A stretch of DNA of 64,000 nucleotides from contig NZ_RJAC01000028.1 of the NCBI RefSeq assembly GCF_003999975.1, forward strand, positions 30,534 through 94,533, given 5' to 3'. Position numbers and translations under genes: made by a program. The notes under the pieces are model-generated. The model saw only the letters and a list, made by a program, of their open reading frames with translations. It was not told the DNA's origin and did not search any database. The stretch's first letter is position 1. The number at the start of each line of letters is the position of its first letter. This DNA comes from Actinoplanes solisilvae. Lineage in GTDB: Bacteria; Actinomycetota; Actinomycetes; Mycobacteriales; Micromonosporaceae. This document shows positions 8,765 to 16,821 of the stretch, piece by piece.

Positions 8765-9076
8765 AAATCCATTCAGCAGTACGAGTCCTCCAACGCGAAC
8801 CGGGCCAGCAGCCCCGCTGGGTGCCGTCCCGGCCCCTCTGCGCCGCCTCCGGGCTGTCCTGCAACAACACCCCTTCCTGTTTGATCGCCGAACGCTGATC
8901 CTGGAATCTGGGGCCTCGATCGCGTTCGAGGGGCCTACTTTCGTGGTCTTGGGATCGATGGTGGAAGGGAAGGGGCCCCGTTCCCGCGAAGTAGCACTTC
9001 GTTCGTCTCGTGCGGCACGAGCATCCGGTCGCCGTGACCGCGCCACCAGGCGAACGCGCCGGGCAGCCAGCCGGGC
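8765..9076. other. gene-free gap between convergent genes
   Basis: This 312-bp stretch separates the ends of the LacI gene (+) and the Ser/Thr kinase gene (-). The only structure I see is a weak hairpin, CCTCGA at 8914-8919 pairing with TCGAGG at 8926-8931 inside GGCC-flanked sequence, which may act as a terminator. No credible coding sequence or RNA gene is visible. Confidence 0.5.
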
Positions 9077-10678
9077 CTAGATGCCGGCGGCGCGGTCGAG
9101 GTCGGCCAGCCGGGTGCGGAGAACCGCCACGTGTTCGGGTTTGACGCCGCCCTCGTCGATGCGCTCGTCGAGTTTGCGGCGCAGCGAGTCGACCTGGCGC
9201 ACCACCTCGTCGGGGCCGGCGTCGGCGAAGGCCAGGGGCCGCAGCAGGTTGAGGAAGTCGGTGGCCACATCGGAGCGGATGGTGCCGTCGGCCGCGCCGT
9301 CCTCGACCGCGCTGCGGAACCGGTTCACGGCGTCGTCGAGCCGCAGCGAGGGGAGCACCTTCGGAGTGGACGAGAACGACGGCGCGTTCGCCGGGCTGGT
9401 GCTCGGCGCCGGGGAGGACGACACGATCGCGGGTGGGAGCGGTTCGGGGATCGCCTGCGGAGACCCGCGCGGCCAGTTGACCGCGATCACCGCGCCGCCG
9501 ATGGCCGCCAGCAGCGCGACAACGGTCACGCCGAGCACCCAGCGGCGGGTCGGCGGCGGCGTGAGCGCGAGGGTTGCGGGCGCGGCACGCCCGGTGGCGT
9601 AGGCGGGATGTTCAGCGCCCGCCCGAGGTTCCTCGGCCGTGCTCCGGACCCGGCCGCCGTTCTCTGCGGGCCGCCCGGCCGTGGAAGCACCGGTTCGCCG
9701 TCCAGGCCCGACAGGCCCGGATGGCGTGGCAGGCCCGGATGGCACAGCGGGCCTGGGTGGTGCGGCGGGGCTCGGCGATCCGGACGGCTCGGGTGGCTCG
9801 GCCGGGCGGGGTGAGCCGTTCGGGCTGGGGAGAGGAGCGGACAGGATCGAGGCGGGCGGCGCCTCGAAGGTGGGCTTGAGCCAGAGCGCGGTCAGGTCGA
9901 ACCGGATCTCCTCAGCCCCCGGCCGGTCGGCGGGGGAGTCGGCCAGGCAGCGGGTCACCAGGTCGCGGAAGGCGCACGGCAGGTCGTCGGGGAGAACCTG
10001 GGGGCCCGACGCGCGCGCGGCGGCCAGCTCTTCCCAGCTGTCGACCGGAAAAGGCGGGTCGCCGGTCACCATCTCGAAGAGCAGGACGCCCAGACCGTAC
10101 ACATCGGTAGCGGGCTCGGCGGGCATGCCGTCCAGACGTTCGGGGGCCGCGTAGGCGGGGGTGCCGAACGTCGAGCCGGTGTCGTCGTCGTCCGGCTCGC
10201 CCGCGGTGGCGCTGATGCCGAAGTCGAGGATCTTCACGCCGGTCGGGGTGAGCATGACGTTGCCGGGCTTGATGTCGCGGTGCACCACCGCGTTCGCGTG
10301 GGCGGCGGCCAGGGCGTCGGCGACCGCGGCCCCGATGCGGGCCGCCTCGGGCAGCCCGATCGGCTCACGGTCGAGGCGGGCCGCCACACTCTCGCCGGCC
10401 AGCAACTCCATCACGACGAAGGGCGCCACCGTGCCGTCCGGGCGAACCGCCTCCCGGTAGTCGTGGACGGCGGCGATGTTCGGGTGACTGAGCCGGGCTG
10501 CCATTCGCGCCTCGCGGCGTACCACCTGCGATCCGTGCGGCAGTTTCACCGCGACCGGGCGGCCCAGCAGTTCGTCGTCGGCCTGCCAGATCTCGGCCAT
10601 GCCGCCGGCCTCCAGCATCGTGACCAGGCGATATCGTGCCGCCAGCAGCATCCCGGACCGAGGCCACTCTTCGCTCAC
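9077..10678 (-). CDS. PknB-like serine/threonine protein kinase, one membrane span
   Basis: A 533-aa receptor-type kinase. The kinase domain (residues 14-265) has a Gly-rich loop (LEAGGMAEIW), catalytic Lys45 in AVKLP, HRD Asp135 in VVHRDIKPGN, DFG Asp152 and an acidic activation loop ending GTPAYAAPE. A Pro/Ser-rich juxtamembrane stretch (270-375) leads to one transmembrane helix (380-400). About 130 extracellular residues follow, with a Ser/Pro/Thr linker and a helical region (LRRKLDERI). There are no PASTA repeats, so it is not the cell-wall-sensing PknB itself. The ligand of the outer domain is unknown. The LamG-type secreted protein encoded immediately upstream on the same strand may share its transcript. 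Confidence 0.92.
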   Translation of the reverse strand: MSEEWPRSGMLLAARYRLVTMLEAGGMAEIWQADDELLGRPVAVKLPHGSQVVRREARMAARLSHPNIAAVHDYREAVRPDGTVAPFVVMELLAGESVAARLDREPIGLPEAARIGAAVADALAAAHANAVVHRDIKPGNVMLTPTGVKILDFGISATAGEPDDDDTGSTFGTPAYAAPERLDGMPAEPATDVYGLGVLLFEMVTGDPPFPVDSWEELAAARASGPQVLPDDLPCAFRDLVTRCLADSPADRPGAEEIRFDLTALWLKPTFEAPPASILSAPLPSPNGSPRPAEPPEPSGSPSPAAPPRPAVPSGPATPSGPVGPGRRTGASTAGRPAENGGRVRSTAEEPRAGAEHPAYATGRAAPATLALTPPPTRRWVLGVTVVALLAAIGGAVIAVNWPRGSPQAIPEPLPPAIVSSSPAPSTSPANAPSFSSTPKVLPSLRLDDAVNRFRSAVEDGAADGTIRSDVATDFLNLLRPLAFADAGPDEVVRQVDSLRRKLDERIDEGGVKPEHVAVLRTRLADLDRAAGI

Positions 10679-10720
10679 CAGGGAACATTCGCCCGGATCG
10701 TTACGTGTGTCAACACCTCG

Positions 10721-11440
10721 TCACCAGTCGGACTCCTCCACGTCCACGGCGATGTAGTCGATGTCCCCGTGGAAGTAGTCGCAGCCCACGTCGACCTGAT
10801 CGCAGTCGGTCTTGCCGCCGATCGCGACCGGCCAGGAGTTGTCGATCGGGCCGGTCCAGCCCTCGCGCGAGGCCACCTCGCGCCCGTCGATGGCGAGCGT
10901 GACGCCGTCGCCGGTGCGTTCACACCGTACGGTGTGCCATTCGCCGTCGTTGATCGGGCGCGGCGCCGTGACCAGCAAGGAGGTGCGCGAGCCACGGAAC
11001 CAGCACTGCACTTTCCCGTTGGGGATCTGGAGCTTGAAGCTGCCGCCCCGCACGGTCGCCTGTCCCTTCTGGACGATGTTGCCGAAGAAGTCCCGGGTAC
11101 GCAGCCGCAGATCGATTGCGTAATCGCGGGAGCCCGGGTTGAGCCGGTCGGCGTCGGGGACGATCACCAGGTGCCCGGGATGGGCCGGCGGGGTGTCCGG
11201 TTCCAGGCGGTCGAAGCCGTACGCCGTCCGGTCGCCCGACCGCAGGCCGACCGCGACGTCCTCGCCGATGCGCCCGTCGAAGCCGTGCCCGGTGACGTCG
11301 CGCATCGTCCGGGAGCCGGGGCGCTCGTTCATGGTCCAGAGCGCCAATTCGTAGTCGGGGGCCGCGGTTGCCGCGCCTCCTGTGGTGACCAGCAGGGCCG
11401 CCGAGGTCAGAGAGACAATCCACAAACGCCGCTTCTTCAT
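10721..11440 (-). CDS. secreted LamG-type (concanavalin-like) domain protein
   Basis: A 239-aa protein with a Sec signal peptide (MKKRRLWIVSLTSAALLVTT, cleavage near ATAAPDYE). A single LamG/concanavalin-like beta-sandwich domain follows. Typical features are YGFDRLEPD, the hydrophobic strand RDYAIDLRLRTRDFFGNIVQKG, VQCWFRGSRTSL, WHTVRCERTGDGVTLAIDGREVA and the closing DIDYIAVDVEE. Such domains bind carbohydrate or surface polymers, and no catalytic domain is attached. Its stop is 42 bp upstream of the Ser/Thr kinase start, so the two are probably co-expressed, and an exported ligand-binding partner for the kinase is a reasonable guess. Confidence 0.8.
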   Translation of the reverse strand: MKKRRLWIVSLTSAALLVTTGGAATAAPDYELALWTMNERPGSRTMRDVTGHGFDGRIGEDVAVGLRSGDRTAYGFDRLEPDTPPAHPGHLVIVPDADRLNPGSRDYAIDLRLRTRDFFGNIVQKGQATVRGGSFKLQIPNGKVQCWFRGSRTSLLVTAPRPINDGEWHTVRCERTGDGVTLAIDGREVASREGWTGPIDNSWPVAIGGKTDCDQVDVGCDYFHGDIDYIAVDVEESDW

Positions 11441-11577
11441 GGTTCATCCCCGAACACGCTTTATTTCCAATTTGACCCTTTCAGTCTAAGGGGGGCGACT
11501 CGTCCCCGCACCGGTAAGAGACCGGATTCGCCCGCCAGCCGGACATCGTTGGGAACCGGAACTCCGGGTGCGATGAT

Positions 11578-11589
11578 GTGACCGGTCAC
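11578..11589. promoter_or_regulatory. 12-bp palindrome GTGACCGGTCAC
   Basis: A perfect palindrome centred about 32 bp upstream of the STAS-protein ATG, in the divergent gap between the LamG gene and the partner-switch operon. This is a good position for an operator; the binding protein is unknown. Confidence 0.45.
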
Positions 11590-11615
11590 GGGCATGGGAG
11601 GGGTCGGTCCGCGGG

Positions 11616-12074
11616 ATGGGGCACTTCGAGGCGAGAACCGACAAGGGAACCGGCCATGTGCGGGTGACCCTGACCGGCGAATGCGACCTTGCGGTCCGCG
11701 ATGAACTGCACGCCGTGCTGACCGCGGCCGTGCGCGCCGCCCCGCTGGTGATCGTCGACCTGGGCGCCCTCGAGTTCCTCGACTCCAGCGGCGTACACGG
11801 GCTGATCGTCGCCCACCACGAGGCGCAGGCCCGCGGCGCCCGGGTCACGCTCGTGAACCCGACCGGCGCGGTCGCCGCGGTGCTCGACCTCACCGGCGTC
11901 GGATCCCTGCTGGGCACACCGGCCGGCGAGCCCGCGCCCGCCGGCCAGCGCCCGGACGTGGCGGGCGGCGAGTCCGCGCCCGTCGGCAAGCGTCCGGACG
12001 TGGCGGGCGGCGAGTCCGCGAGCAGCCGGCATCGCACGGCCGTCGGGGACGAACAGACACGGGCCGGCGGATGA
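11616..12074 (+). CDS. STAS-domain anti-anti-sigma factor with repeat tail
   Basis: A 152-aa protein. Residues 1-110 form a STAS domain of the SpoIIAA/RsbV kind, with the phosphorylatable serine in FLDSSGVHGL (Ser57/Ser58). It should bind and sequester the anti-sigma kinase encoded next door when unphosphorylated. The C-terminal 40 residues are unusual: a Pro/Ala/Gly-rich tail containing a tandem 14-residue repeat (RPDVAGGESAPVGK, then RPDVAGGESASSRH). GGGAGGGG lies about 12 bases upstream of ATG. Its stop overlaps the start of the next gene (ATGA), indicating translational coupling in a partner-switch operon. Confidence 0.9.
   Translation: MGHFEARTDKGTGHVRVTLTGECDLAVRDELHAVLTAAVRAAPLVIVDLGALEFLDSSGVHGLIVAHHEAQARGARVTLVNPTGAVAAVLDLTGVGSLLGTPAGEPAPAGQRPDVAGGESAPVGKRPDVAGGESASSRHRTAVGDEQTRAGG
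11949..12032. repeat. 42-bp direct duplication within the STAS gene tail
   Basis: Two consecutive 42-bp units (11949-11990 and 11991-12032), in frame, encode the duplicated 14-residue segment RPDVAGGESA-xxxx. A shorter related segment (AGEPAPAGQ) precedes them. Confidence 0.85.
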
Positions 12075-12475
12075 GCGACGAGTTCTACGAGACCACGTAC
12101 GCCGAACCGGGCGACCTGGCCAAGGTGCGGGAGTTCGTCCGCACCCGCGCCGCCCACCTCGGCCTGCCGGAGACGCGTACCGAACTGCTCACCCTGGCCG
12201 TCAGCGAACTCGCCACCAACACCCTGCAGCACACCACGGGCGGCGGCGTCGTGCGGTTGTGGGCCGACGACGGCCGCGTCGTCTGCGACGTGATCGACGG
12301 CGGCCCGGTGCGCACGCTGGGCCGCGGCATGCCCGCGGCCGACGCCCTGCGCGGCCGCGGCCTGGCCATCGTGGAGCGCGTCTGCGACGAGGTCGGCGTC
12401 GACGCCTCCGAGGACGGCACCCGCGTACGCCTCGCCCTGGCCGTCGGCCGGCACGAGGCCGGACACCCGGGCTGA
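12071..12475 (+). CDS. RsbW-like anti-sigma factor kinase (HATPase_c)
   Basis: A 134-aa protein made of a single GHKL ATPase domain. Visible motifs are the N-box SELATNTLQHT (residues 45-55), the G1 box DVIDGGP and the G2 box GRGLAIVERV. It is expected to bind a sigma factor and, in competition, to phosphorylate the STAS antagonist encoded immediately upstream, with which it overlaps by 4 bp. No sigma-factor gene is in the window, so the partner is encoded elsewhere. The convergent PAS-SpoIIE phosphatase downstream is the likely reactivator of the antagonist. Confidence 0.9.
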   Translation: MSDEFYETTYAEPGDLAKVREFVRTRAAHLGLPETRTELLTLAVSELATNTLQHTTGGGVVRLWADDGRVVCDVIDGGPVRTLGRGMPAADALRGRGLAIVERVCDEVGVDASEDGTRVRLALAVGRHEAGHPG

Positions 12476-12480
12476 CCCGC

Positions 12481-12609
12481 GGCCGGGCGTGTCCGGGCCG
12501 GGCGTGTCAGCGCTGGTCGTGTCAGGGCCGGTCGTGCCAGGGCCGGGCGTGTCAGGGCCGGGCGTGTCAGGGCCGGGCGTGTCACCGCTGGGCGTGTCAG
12601 GGCCGGGCC
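12481..12609. repeat. 15-bp tandem repeat, eight copies
   Basis: Eight exact-length units of consensus GGCCGGGCGTGTCAG run from 12481 to 12600, with a partial ninth to 12609. The period is a multiple of three and the units are open in several frames. The array lies between the convergent RsbW-like and phosphatase genes. It contains the phosphatase stop codon (TGA on the minus strand, 12597-12599) in its last unit. Confidence 0.93.
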
Positions 12610-14099
12610 ACCTCGACGAGCAGGGTGCACGTGTCGTCGTCAGGGCTGGGCTGGTTGAGCCCGGCGACCAGCGCGCCCTTCGAGCCGGGCGTGGCCGAGG
12701 CCGCCGCCAGCAGGTCGACAACCCCCGGCAGCAGGGGCGGGCCGCCGCGCCGCTCGACCAGCCCGTCGGTGTAGAGCAGCAGCAGATCGCCGGGGGCCAG
12801 GCGAGGACGGCAGATCTCGTACGTCGTGTCGTCGTCGGCGCCGAGCAGCAGCCCCTCGGGCAGGTCGAGGGGAGCGGCCCGGCCGTCGCGGGCGAGCAGC
12901 GGCGCGGGATGACCGGCGCGCCCCCAGACCAGTTCGCGCGACTCGGGGTCGTACACGCTCAGGACCGCCGTGCCGGTGAGCCGCAACTGCCCGCAGAGCC
13001 GGTTGAGGTGGCCGAGCAGCGTCGCGGGGTCGTGCACGCCGATCGACAGCCACGCGATCAGGGCGAAGCGCAGGTGGGCCATGCCGTTCGCCGCGCCCAG
13101 CCCGTGACCGGCCACGTCGCCGACCGCGAGCACCACCCGGCCGTCGGCCAGGCGCTCGGCGTGGTACCAGTCGCCGCCGACCTGGACCGTGTTCTCGGCG
13201 GGCAGGTAGTTGACCAGCACTCGCAGTCCGGGCAGGGGCAGCGGCTCGCGCGGCACCGGCTGGATCATGTGTTGCAGCTGGGCGGCCAGACGGTGCTCGG
13301 CGAGGGCGGTCATCTCGCGGCTGCGCAGCTGGTCGCGCAGGCGGTCGATGGCCGTACGGGAGTCTTGAAGGGCCGTGACGTCCTGCACCACGGCGTTGAT
13401 CTTCAGCGGGTTGCCGGTGGCGTCGCTGACCACATCGGAGAGGACCCGCAGGAACTTCACCGTCGAGCCGACCCGGAAGCGGACCGTCACGTCGGAGGCG
13501 GCGCCGCTGTCGAGCGTCTGCCAGGCCGTCTCGCTCAGGCCGCGGTCTTCGGTCAGCATCGCGGCGGCCTGCTGGGTGCGGCTCAGCGGGCCGAGCGCCG
13601 GGTCGCGTTCGAAGATCCGGTACATGCCGGGCGACCATTCGGTCTCGCCGGTGGCCAGATCGTATTCCGACCAGCCGAGGCTGCCGAGCAGCTCGGTCTT
13701 CTGCATGCGGCGGCGGTCCTCGTCGAGACGCTGCCACCAGACGAGCAGTCCGCCCAGTACCCGATGGACGGTCACATCGAAGAGTGAATGTGCGACGACG
13801 CCGGCCTGCTTCTCCTCATACCGGAAGTCGCGCAGCTCGGCGGCCTCGCCGTCGGCCAGAACGCGCAGGTAGAGCTGCCAGAGCGGGCCGCCGACGACGC
13901 TCGGGTAGAGCTCGCTGAGCACCTCGTCGATGCGGCTCGTGCCGCGGCGGTAGATGTCGTTGCCGCGCCCGCTCGTGGCCCCGATGCGAAAGTCGGTCAC
14001 GACGCCGTTGTCGCTGGTCACGGGCAGCAACCAGGAGCAGCCCGCCGGGATCACCGCGAGCATTTCTCGTACGACGTGGGCCACGTCGTCGTCGGCCAT
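12597..14099 (-). CDS. PAS-SpoIIE (PP2C-type) protein phosphatase
   Basis: A 500-aa soluble phosphatase. Residues 1-125 form an N-terminal sensory region I cannot name with certainty. A PAS domain follows (about 130-250, LGWSEYDLATGETEWSPGMY). A helical linker (SREMTALAEHRLAAQLQHMI) joins it to a SpoIIE/PP2C catalytic domain (about 290-500). The catalytic domain has metal-binding acidic residues in VQVGGDWYHA and AVGDVAGHG, plus late DLLLLYTDGLVERR. These enzymes dephosphorylate STAS antagonists and so free a sigma factor, fitting the neighbouring STAS and RsbW-like genes. The C-terminus (LLVEVARP) ends inside the 15-bp repeat array, so stop-codon loss would add a Thr/Pro/Gly-rich tail. Confidence 0.92.
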   Translation of the reverse strand: MADDDVAHVVREMLAVIPAGCSWLLPVTSDNGVVTDFRIGATSGRGNDIYRRGTSRIDEVLSELYPSVVGGPLWQLYLRVLADGEAAELRDFRYEEKQAGVVAHSLFDVTVHRVLGGLLVWWQRLDEDRRRMQKTELLGSLGWSEYDLATGETEWSPGMYRIFERDPALGPLSRTQQAAAMLTEDRGLSETAWQTLDSGAASDVTVRFRVGSTVKFLRVLSDVVSDATGNPLKINAVVQDVTALQDSRTAIDRLRDQLRSREMTALAEHRLAAQLQHMIQPVPREPLPLPGLRVLVNYLPAENTVQVGGDWYHAERLADGRVVLAVGDVAGHGLGAANGMAHLRFALIAWLSIGVHDPATLLGHLNRLCGQLRLTGTAVLSVYDPESRELVWGRAGHPAPLLARDGRAAPLDLPEGLLLGADDDTTYEICRPRLAPGDLLLLYTDGLVERRGGPPLLPGVVDLLAAASATPGSKGALVAGLNQPSPDDDTCTLLVEVARP

Positions 14100-14250
14100 G
14101 CGCCCAGCCTAGTGGTGGCCGGGTGGCGGGCCCGGCAGACGCACCACGGGCTCTCGCTTCCGGCCTGCTCAGCTTGGTAGCATCCCGCGATCACGCCAGC
14201 CCCGTGCGAGTGGGCGCGACCCGGGCTCGCAACAACGGAGGTCTATTCCA

Positions 14251-15072
14251 GTGTCGTCCGACAACCGCATGAAGGATCGTGTCAAAGTGCTGCTCAATGG
14301 GACCTCGGCGGACAGCCAGACCTCTGAACACGCCCTCGTCGCGCCGCCGCAGCAGGCCCAGGCGCAGAACGGCCAGCCGGCCGCCGCCCAGCCCGGGCAG
14401 CCTGCCGCCCAGCCGGGACAGCCGGGCGCCCACCCCAACCAGGCCCTGCAGGTGCTGACCCTCGCGCAGCGCACCGCCGAGGAACACGTCGCCCGGGCCC
14501 ACCACCAGGCCGACAAGATCCGTACGGACGCGCTCGCCGCCGCCGAGCAGGTCGCCCGCGACGCCCAGGTGCACGCCCACAACGTGCGCCGCGAGGCCGA
14601 GAAGATCATGGCCGATGCCCGCGCCGCCGCCGAGCAGATCGCCCGCGACTCGCACGCCCGCACCGAGGAGGCGCGGCGCAACGCCGAGAAGATCGTCAAC
14701 GACGCCCGCCAGACGTCCGAGCAGATCGGCATCGACGCCCAGGCGAACGCCGACCACCTCAACCTGCAGGCCCGCCAGCGCTACGACGACGTGGTCGGCA
14801 GTCTCGGCAACAAGCGCGAGGCGCTGCAGCAGCAGATCGAGGCGCTCGAGCACTTCGACCGCGAATACCGCTCCCGCCTCACCAGCTTCATGCAGGGCCA
14901 GCTGCGCGCCCTCTGGGTCGACCGGCCGCAGGTCGCCGGCGAGCTGGACGAGCCTGAGGTCCCCACCGGCCCCCGCCACGGCGCCGACGAGGTCGAGGAC
15001 GCCGTCCCGGCCCAGCGGCACAGCGAGGAGGACGAGGTCGAGGACGAGCAGGAGGAGCGCGCCGAGCGCTGA
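14251..15072 (+). CDS. DivIVA-like coiled-coil protein
   Basis: A 273-aa protein. It has a short basic N-terminus (SSDNRMKDRVKVLL), a Gln/Pro/Ala linker with PGQPAAQPGQ repeats (35-65), a long alanine- and glutamate-rich coiled coil (about 70-225) with an 11-residue periodicity (AAAEQVARDAQ, AAAEQIARDSH), and a very acidic tail (EEDEVEDEQEERAER). GTG start with CGGAGGT 9 bases upstream. The layout resembles DivIVA/Wag31 and Scy/FilP-type polarity scaffolds of filamentous actinobacteria. It lacks the conserved DivIVA N-terminal membrane-binding motif, so a cytoskeletal or apical scaffold role is inferred, not shown. Confidence 0.65.
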   Translation: MSSDNRMKDRVKVLLNGTSADSQTSEHALVAPPQQAQAQNGQPAAAQPGQPAAQPGQPGAHPNQALQVLTLAQRTAEEHVARAHHQADKIRTDALAAAEQVARDAQVHAHNVRREAEKIMADARAAAEQIARDSHARTEEARRNAEKIVNDARQTSEQIGIDAQANADHLNLQARQRYDDVVGSLGNKREALQQQIEALEHFDREYRSRLTSFMQGQLRALWVDRPQVAGELDEPEVPTGPRHGADEVEDAVPAQRHSEEDEVEDEQEERAER

Positions 15073-15108
15073 TCCGACACGTCAACTTCCGGCACGTTCG
15101 GTTATGGA

Positions 15109-15122
15109 CTGACGGACGTCAG
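15109..15122. promoter_or_regulatory. inverted repeat CTGACG-GA-CGTCAG
   Basis: 6-bp perfect arms around two bases, 61 bp upstream of the STAND-protein ATG and followed by AGTTTTACC. It could be an operator for that gene or a weak terminator for the DivIVA-like gene. Confidence 0.35.
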
Positions 15123-15183
15123 AGTTTTACCGTCGGTGATGCGCGGCTTCGCCCGGGGCCGCGCTCCCGACGGGAGTCGTCGT

Positions 15184-16683
15184 ATGGACGAGTTCGTGGG
15201 ACGCCATGCCTTCGAGGGACGCCGCGCCTTCACGGGAGGCCACGCCTTCGTGGGACGACACGTCGAGCTGCGCGAGCTGCTCGGCGCGGCCCGCCGTCCC
15301 GGGCTCGTCGTGCACGGGATCGGCGGCATCGGCAAGAGCCGGCTGGTGGCCGAGCTGCTGCGCCGCCTCGAGCGGGAGCACCCCGGCGGGCTGACCGTAC
15401 GGGTTCCCGGCACGGCGACCGCGGCCGAGGTGGTGATCGCTCTCGGTGAACCCCGCCCGATCACCGAACCGATCATGCTGGTCGTCGACGACCTGGCCAC
15501 AGTGCTGCGGGCCGGGGCAGCCGGGCGGGCCGAACCGGTCGACGCCGGCCTGGCCGGGTTCCTCACCGCCTGGACCCGCGAGCCCGGCCCCCGCCGCCTG
15601 GTCGTCACCAGCCGCTACCCGTTCGCGCTGCCCGGCAATGCCCACCGGCGCCTCGCCGAACTGCACCTGGGCCCGCTCGCCAAGGCGGAGGCCCACGAGC
15701 TGATGGCCACGCTGGCCGGACTGTCCACGCTGACCGGTGACCAGCAGGCCCGCGCGTGGGCGTTCTGCGGCGGCCACCCGCGTGCGCTGGAAGACCTCGA
15801 CACGCTGCTCCGCCTGGGCGGCCCCGACTTCACCGACCTGGCCGAACGCGTCGAACGCCTGCTCGCCGACAACGGCGTCCACGACCCGGGCCGCTGGGCC
15901 GCGATCCTCGACGTGGCCGACCCCGAGGAGACGATCGCCGGCCGAGCCCTCGCCGAGGTCGTCACCACGGTCGTCGACGATCTGCTGGTGCAGGATCTGC
16001 TCGAAGTGCGATATCTGGCCTACCGGGCAGGCGACACCGCCCACCGCCTCGGCGACGACGACGAGGCCGCCCGCCACCACCACCGTGCCCTGGCCATCGA
16101 CGAACGCCTGGGCCGCCGCGCGGGCCTGGCCGGCTGGCAGCGCCTGGGCCTGCTGGGCGACACCGGCGAGGCGGGCGGCGTGAGCGGTTCGGGCGGCGTT
16201 GGTGGCTCGGGTGGCTTGGGCGCCCCGGGAGGCCTGGATGGCTCGGGCGGCGCGGGGGGCTCAGGCGGCGCCGGTGGTTCGGGCGGTCCCGGTTTGGGTG
16301 GCTCGGTTCCGGGTGGCGACGGTGGTTTCGGCGGCGACCCGGCCGAGGTCGAGCGCCACCTGCGCCAGACCCTGGCCGTCGACGCCGAGCTGGGCAACCG
16401 CGCCGGCATGGCCTCGGGCCTGCACCGGCTGGGCCTGGTCTGCACCCTGACCGGCCGCCTCTCCGCCGCCGTAGCCCTGCACTGCCGGGCCCTGGCCACC
16501 GAGCTGGCCCTGAACTCCCCGGACGCCCCACTGGAACTGGCCGACCTGAGCCGCCTGCGAGCCGCGCTGGGCGACGCCGCCTTCCGGCGAGCCGCGGCCG
16601 AGGTCCTCCCCGCCGAGTCGATGAACGGCCTGGCCCGCATGCTCGACAACTTCCTCGTCTCCACCGAGAACCGCTACAACTGA
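15184..16683 (+). CDS. STAND-type NTPase with TPR-like repeats and Gly-rich insert
   Basis: A 499-aa protein. Residues 1-20 contain a hexapeptide repeat (GRHAFE, GRRAFT, GGHAFV). A compact NTPase module follows with Walker A GIGGIGKSRLV (about 45-55), Walker B PIMLVVDDLA and an arginine sensor (LVVTSRYPF). The second half carries TPR-like helices (DTAHRLGDDDEAARHHHRALAIDERLG; VERHLRQTLAVDAELGNRAG). They are interrupted by about 50 residues of nearly pure Gly/Ser/Pro (about 335-385). NB-ARC/STAND proteins act as nucleotide-controlled switches in signalling or antiphage defence, but no effector domain is fused. ATG 15184 has GGGAG 7 bases upstream; upstream in-frame starts at 15136 and 15139 lack this. 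Confidence 0.78.
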   Translation: MDEFVGRHAFEGRRAFTGGHAFVGRHVELRELLGAARRPGLVVHGIGGIGKSRLVAELLRRLEREHPGGLTVRVPGTATAAEVVIALGEPRPITEPIMLVVDDLATVLRAGAAGRAEPVDAGLAGFLTAWTREPGPRRLVVTSRYPFALPGNAHRRLAELHLGPLAKAEAHELMATLAGLSTLTGDQQARAWAFCGGHPRALEDLDTLLRLGGPDFTDLAERVERLLADNGVHDPGRWAAILDVADPEETIAGRALAEVVTTVVDDLLVQDLLEVRYLAYRAGDTAHRLGDDDEAARHHHRALAIDERLGRRAGLAGWQRLGLLGDTGEAGGVSGSGGVGGSGGLGAPGGLDGSGGAGGSGGAGGSGGPGLGGSVPGGDGGFGGDPAEVERHLRQTLAVDAELGNRAGMASGLHRLGLVCTLTGRLSAAVALHCRALATELALNSPDAPLELADLSRLRAALGDAAFRRAAAEVLPAESMNGLARMLDNFLVSTENRYN

Positions 16684-16821
16684 GCGCCCGGGGTCCTTTC
16701 AGGGCAGACGTCGAGACACCTCCGGTCCGGCACTCGTGCGCGTTTGGGGGATGCCGCTATACAGGTTCCCGCGGTGGGCTTACCTCACGGTGTTCGCACG
16801 TTCCGGCGAAGAGGTGGCGGC

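Noticed and set aside
8935..9270. A minus-strand frame covering part of the gap and the kinase end.
   Set aside because: It overlaps the extracellular domain of the kinase in another frame; low-complexity Arg/Ser/Pro composition.
12481..12609. The 15-bp array as a CRISPR.
   Set aside because: Units are contiguous with no spacers and no cas genes are present. The same applies to the other tandem arrays.
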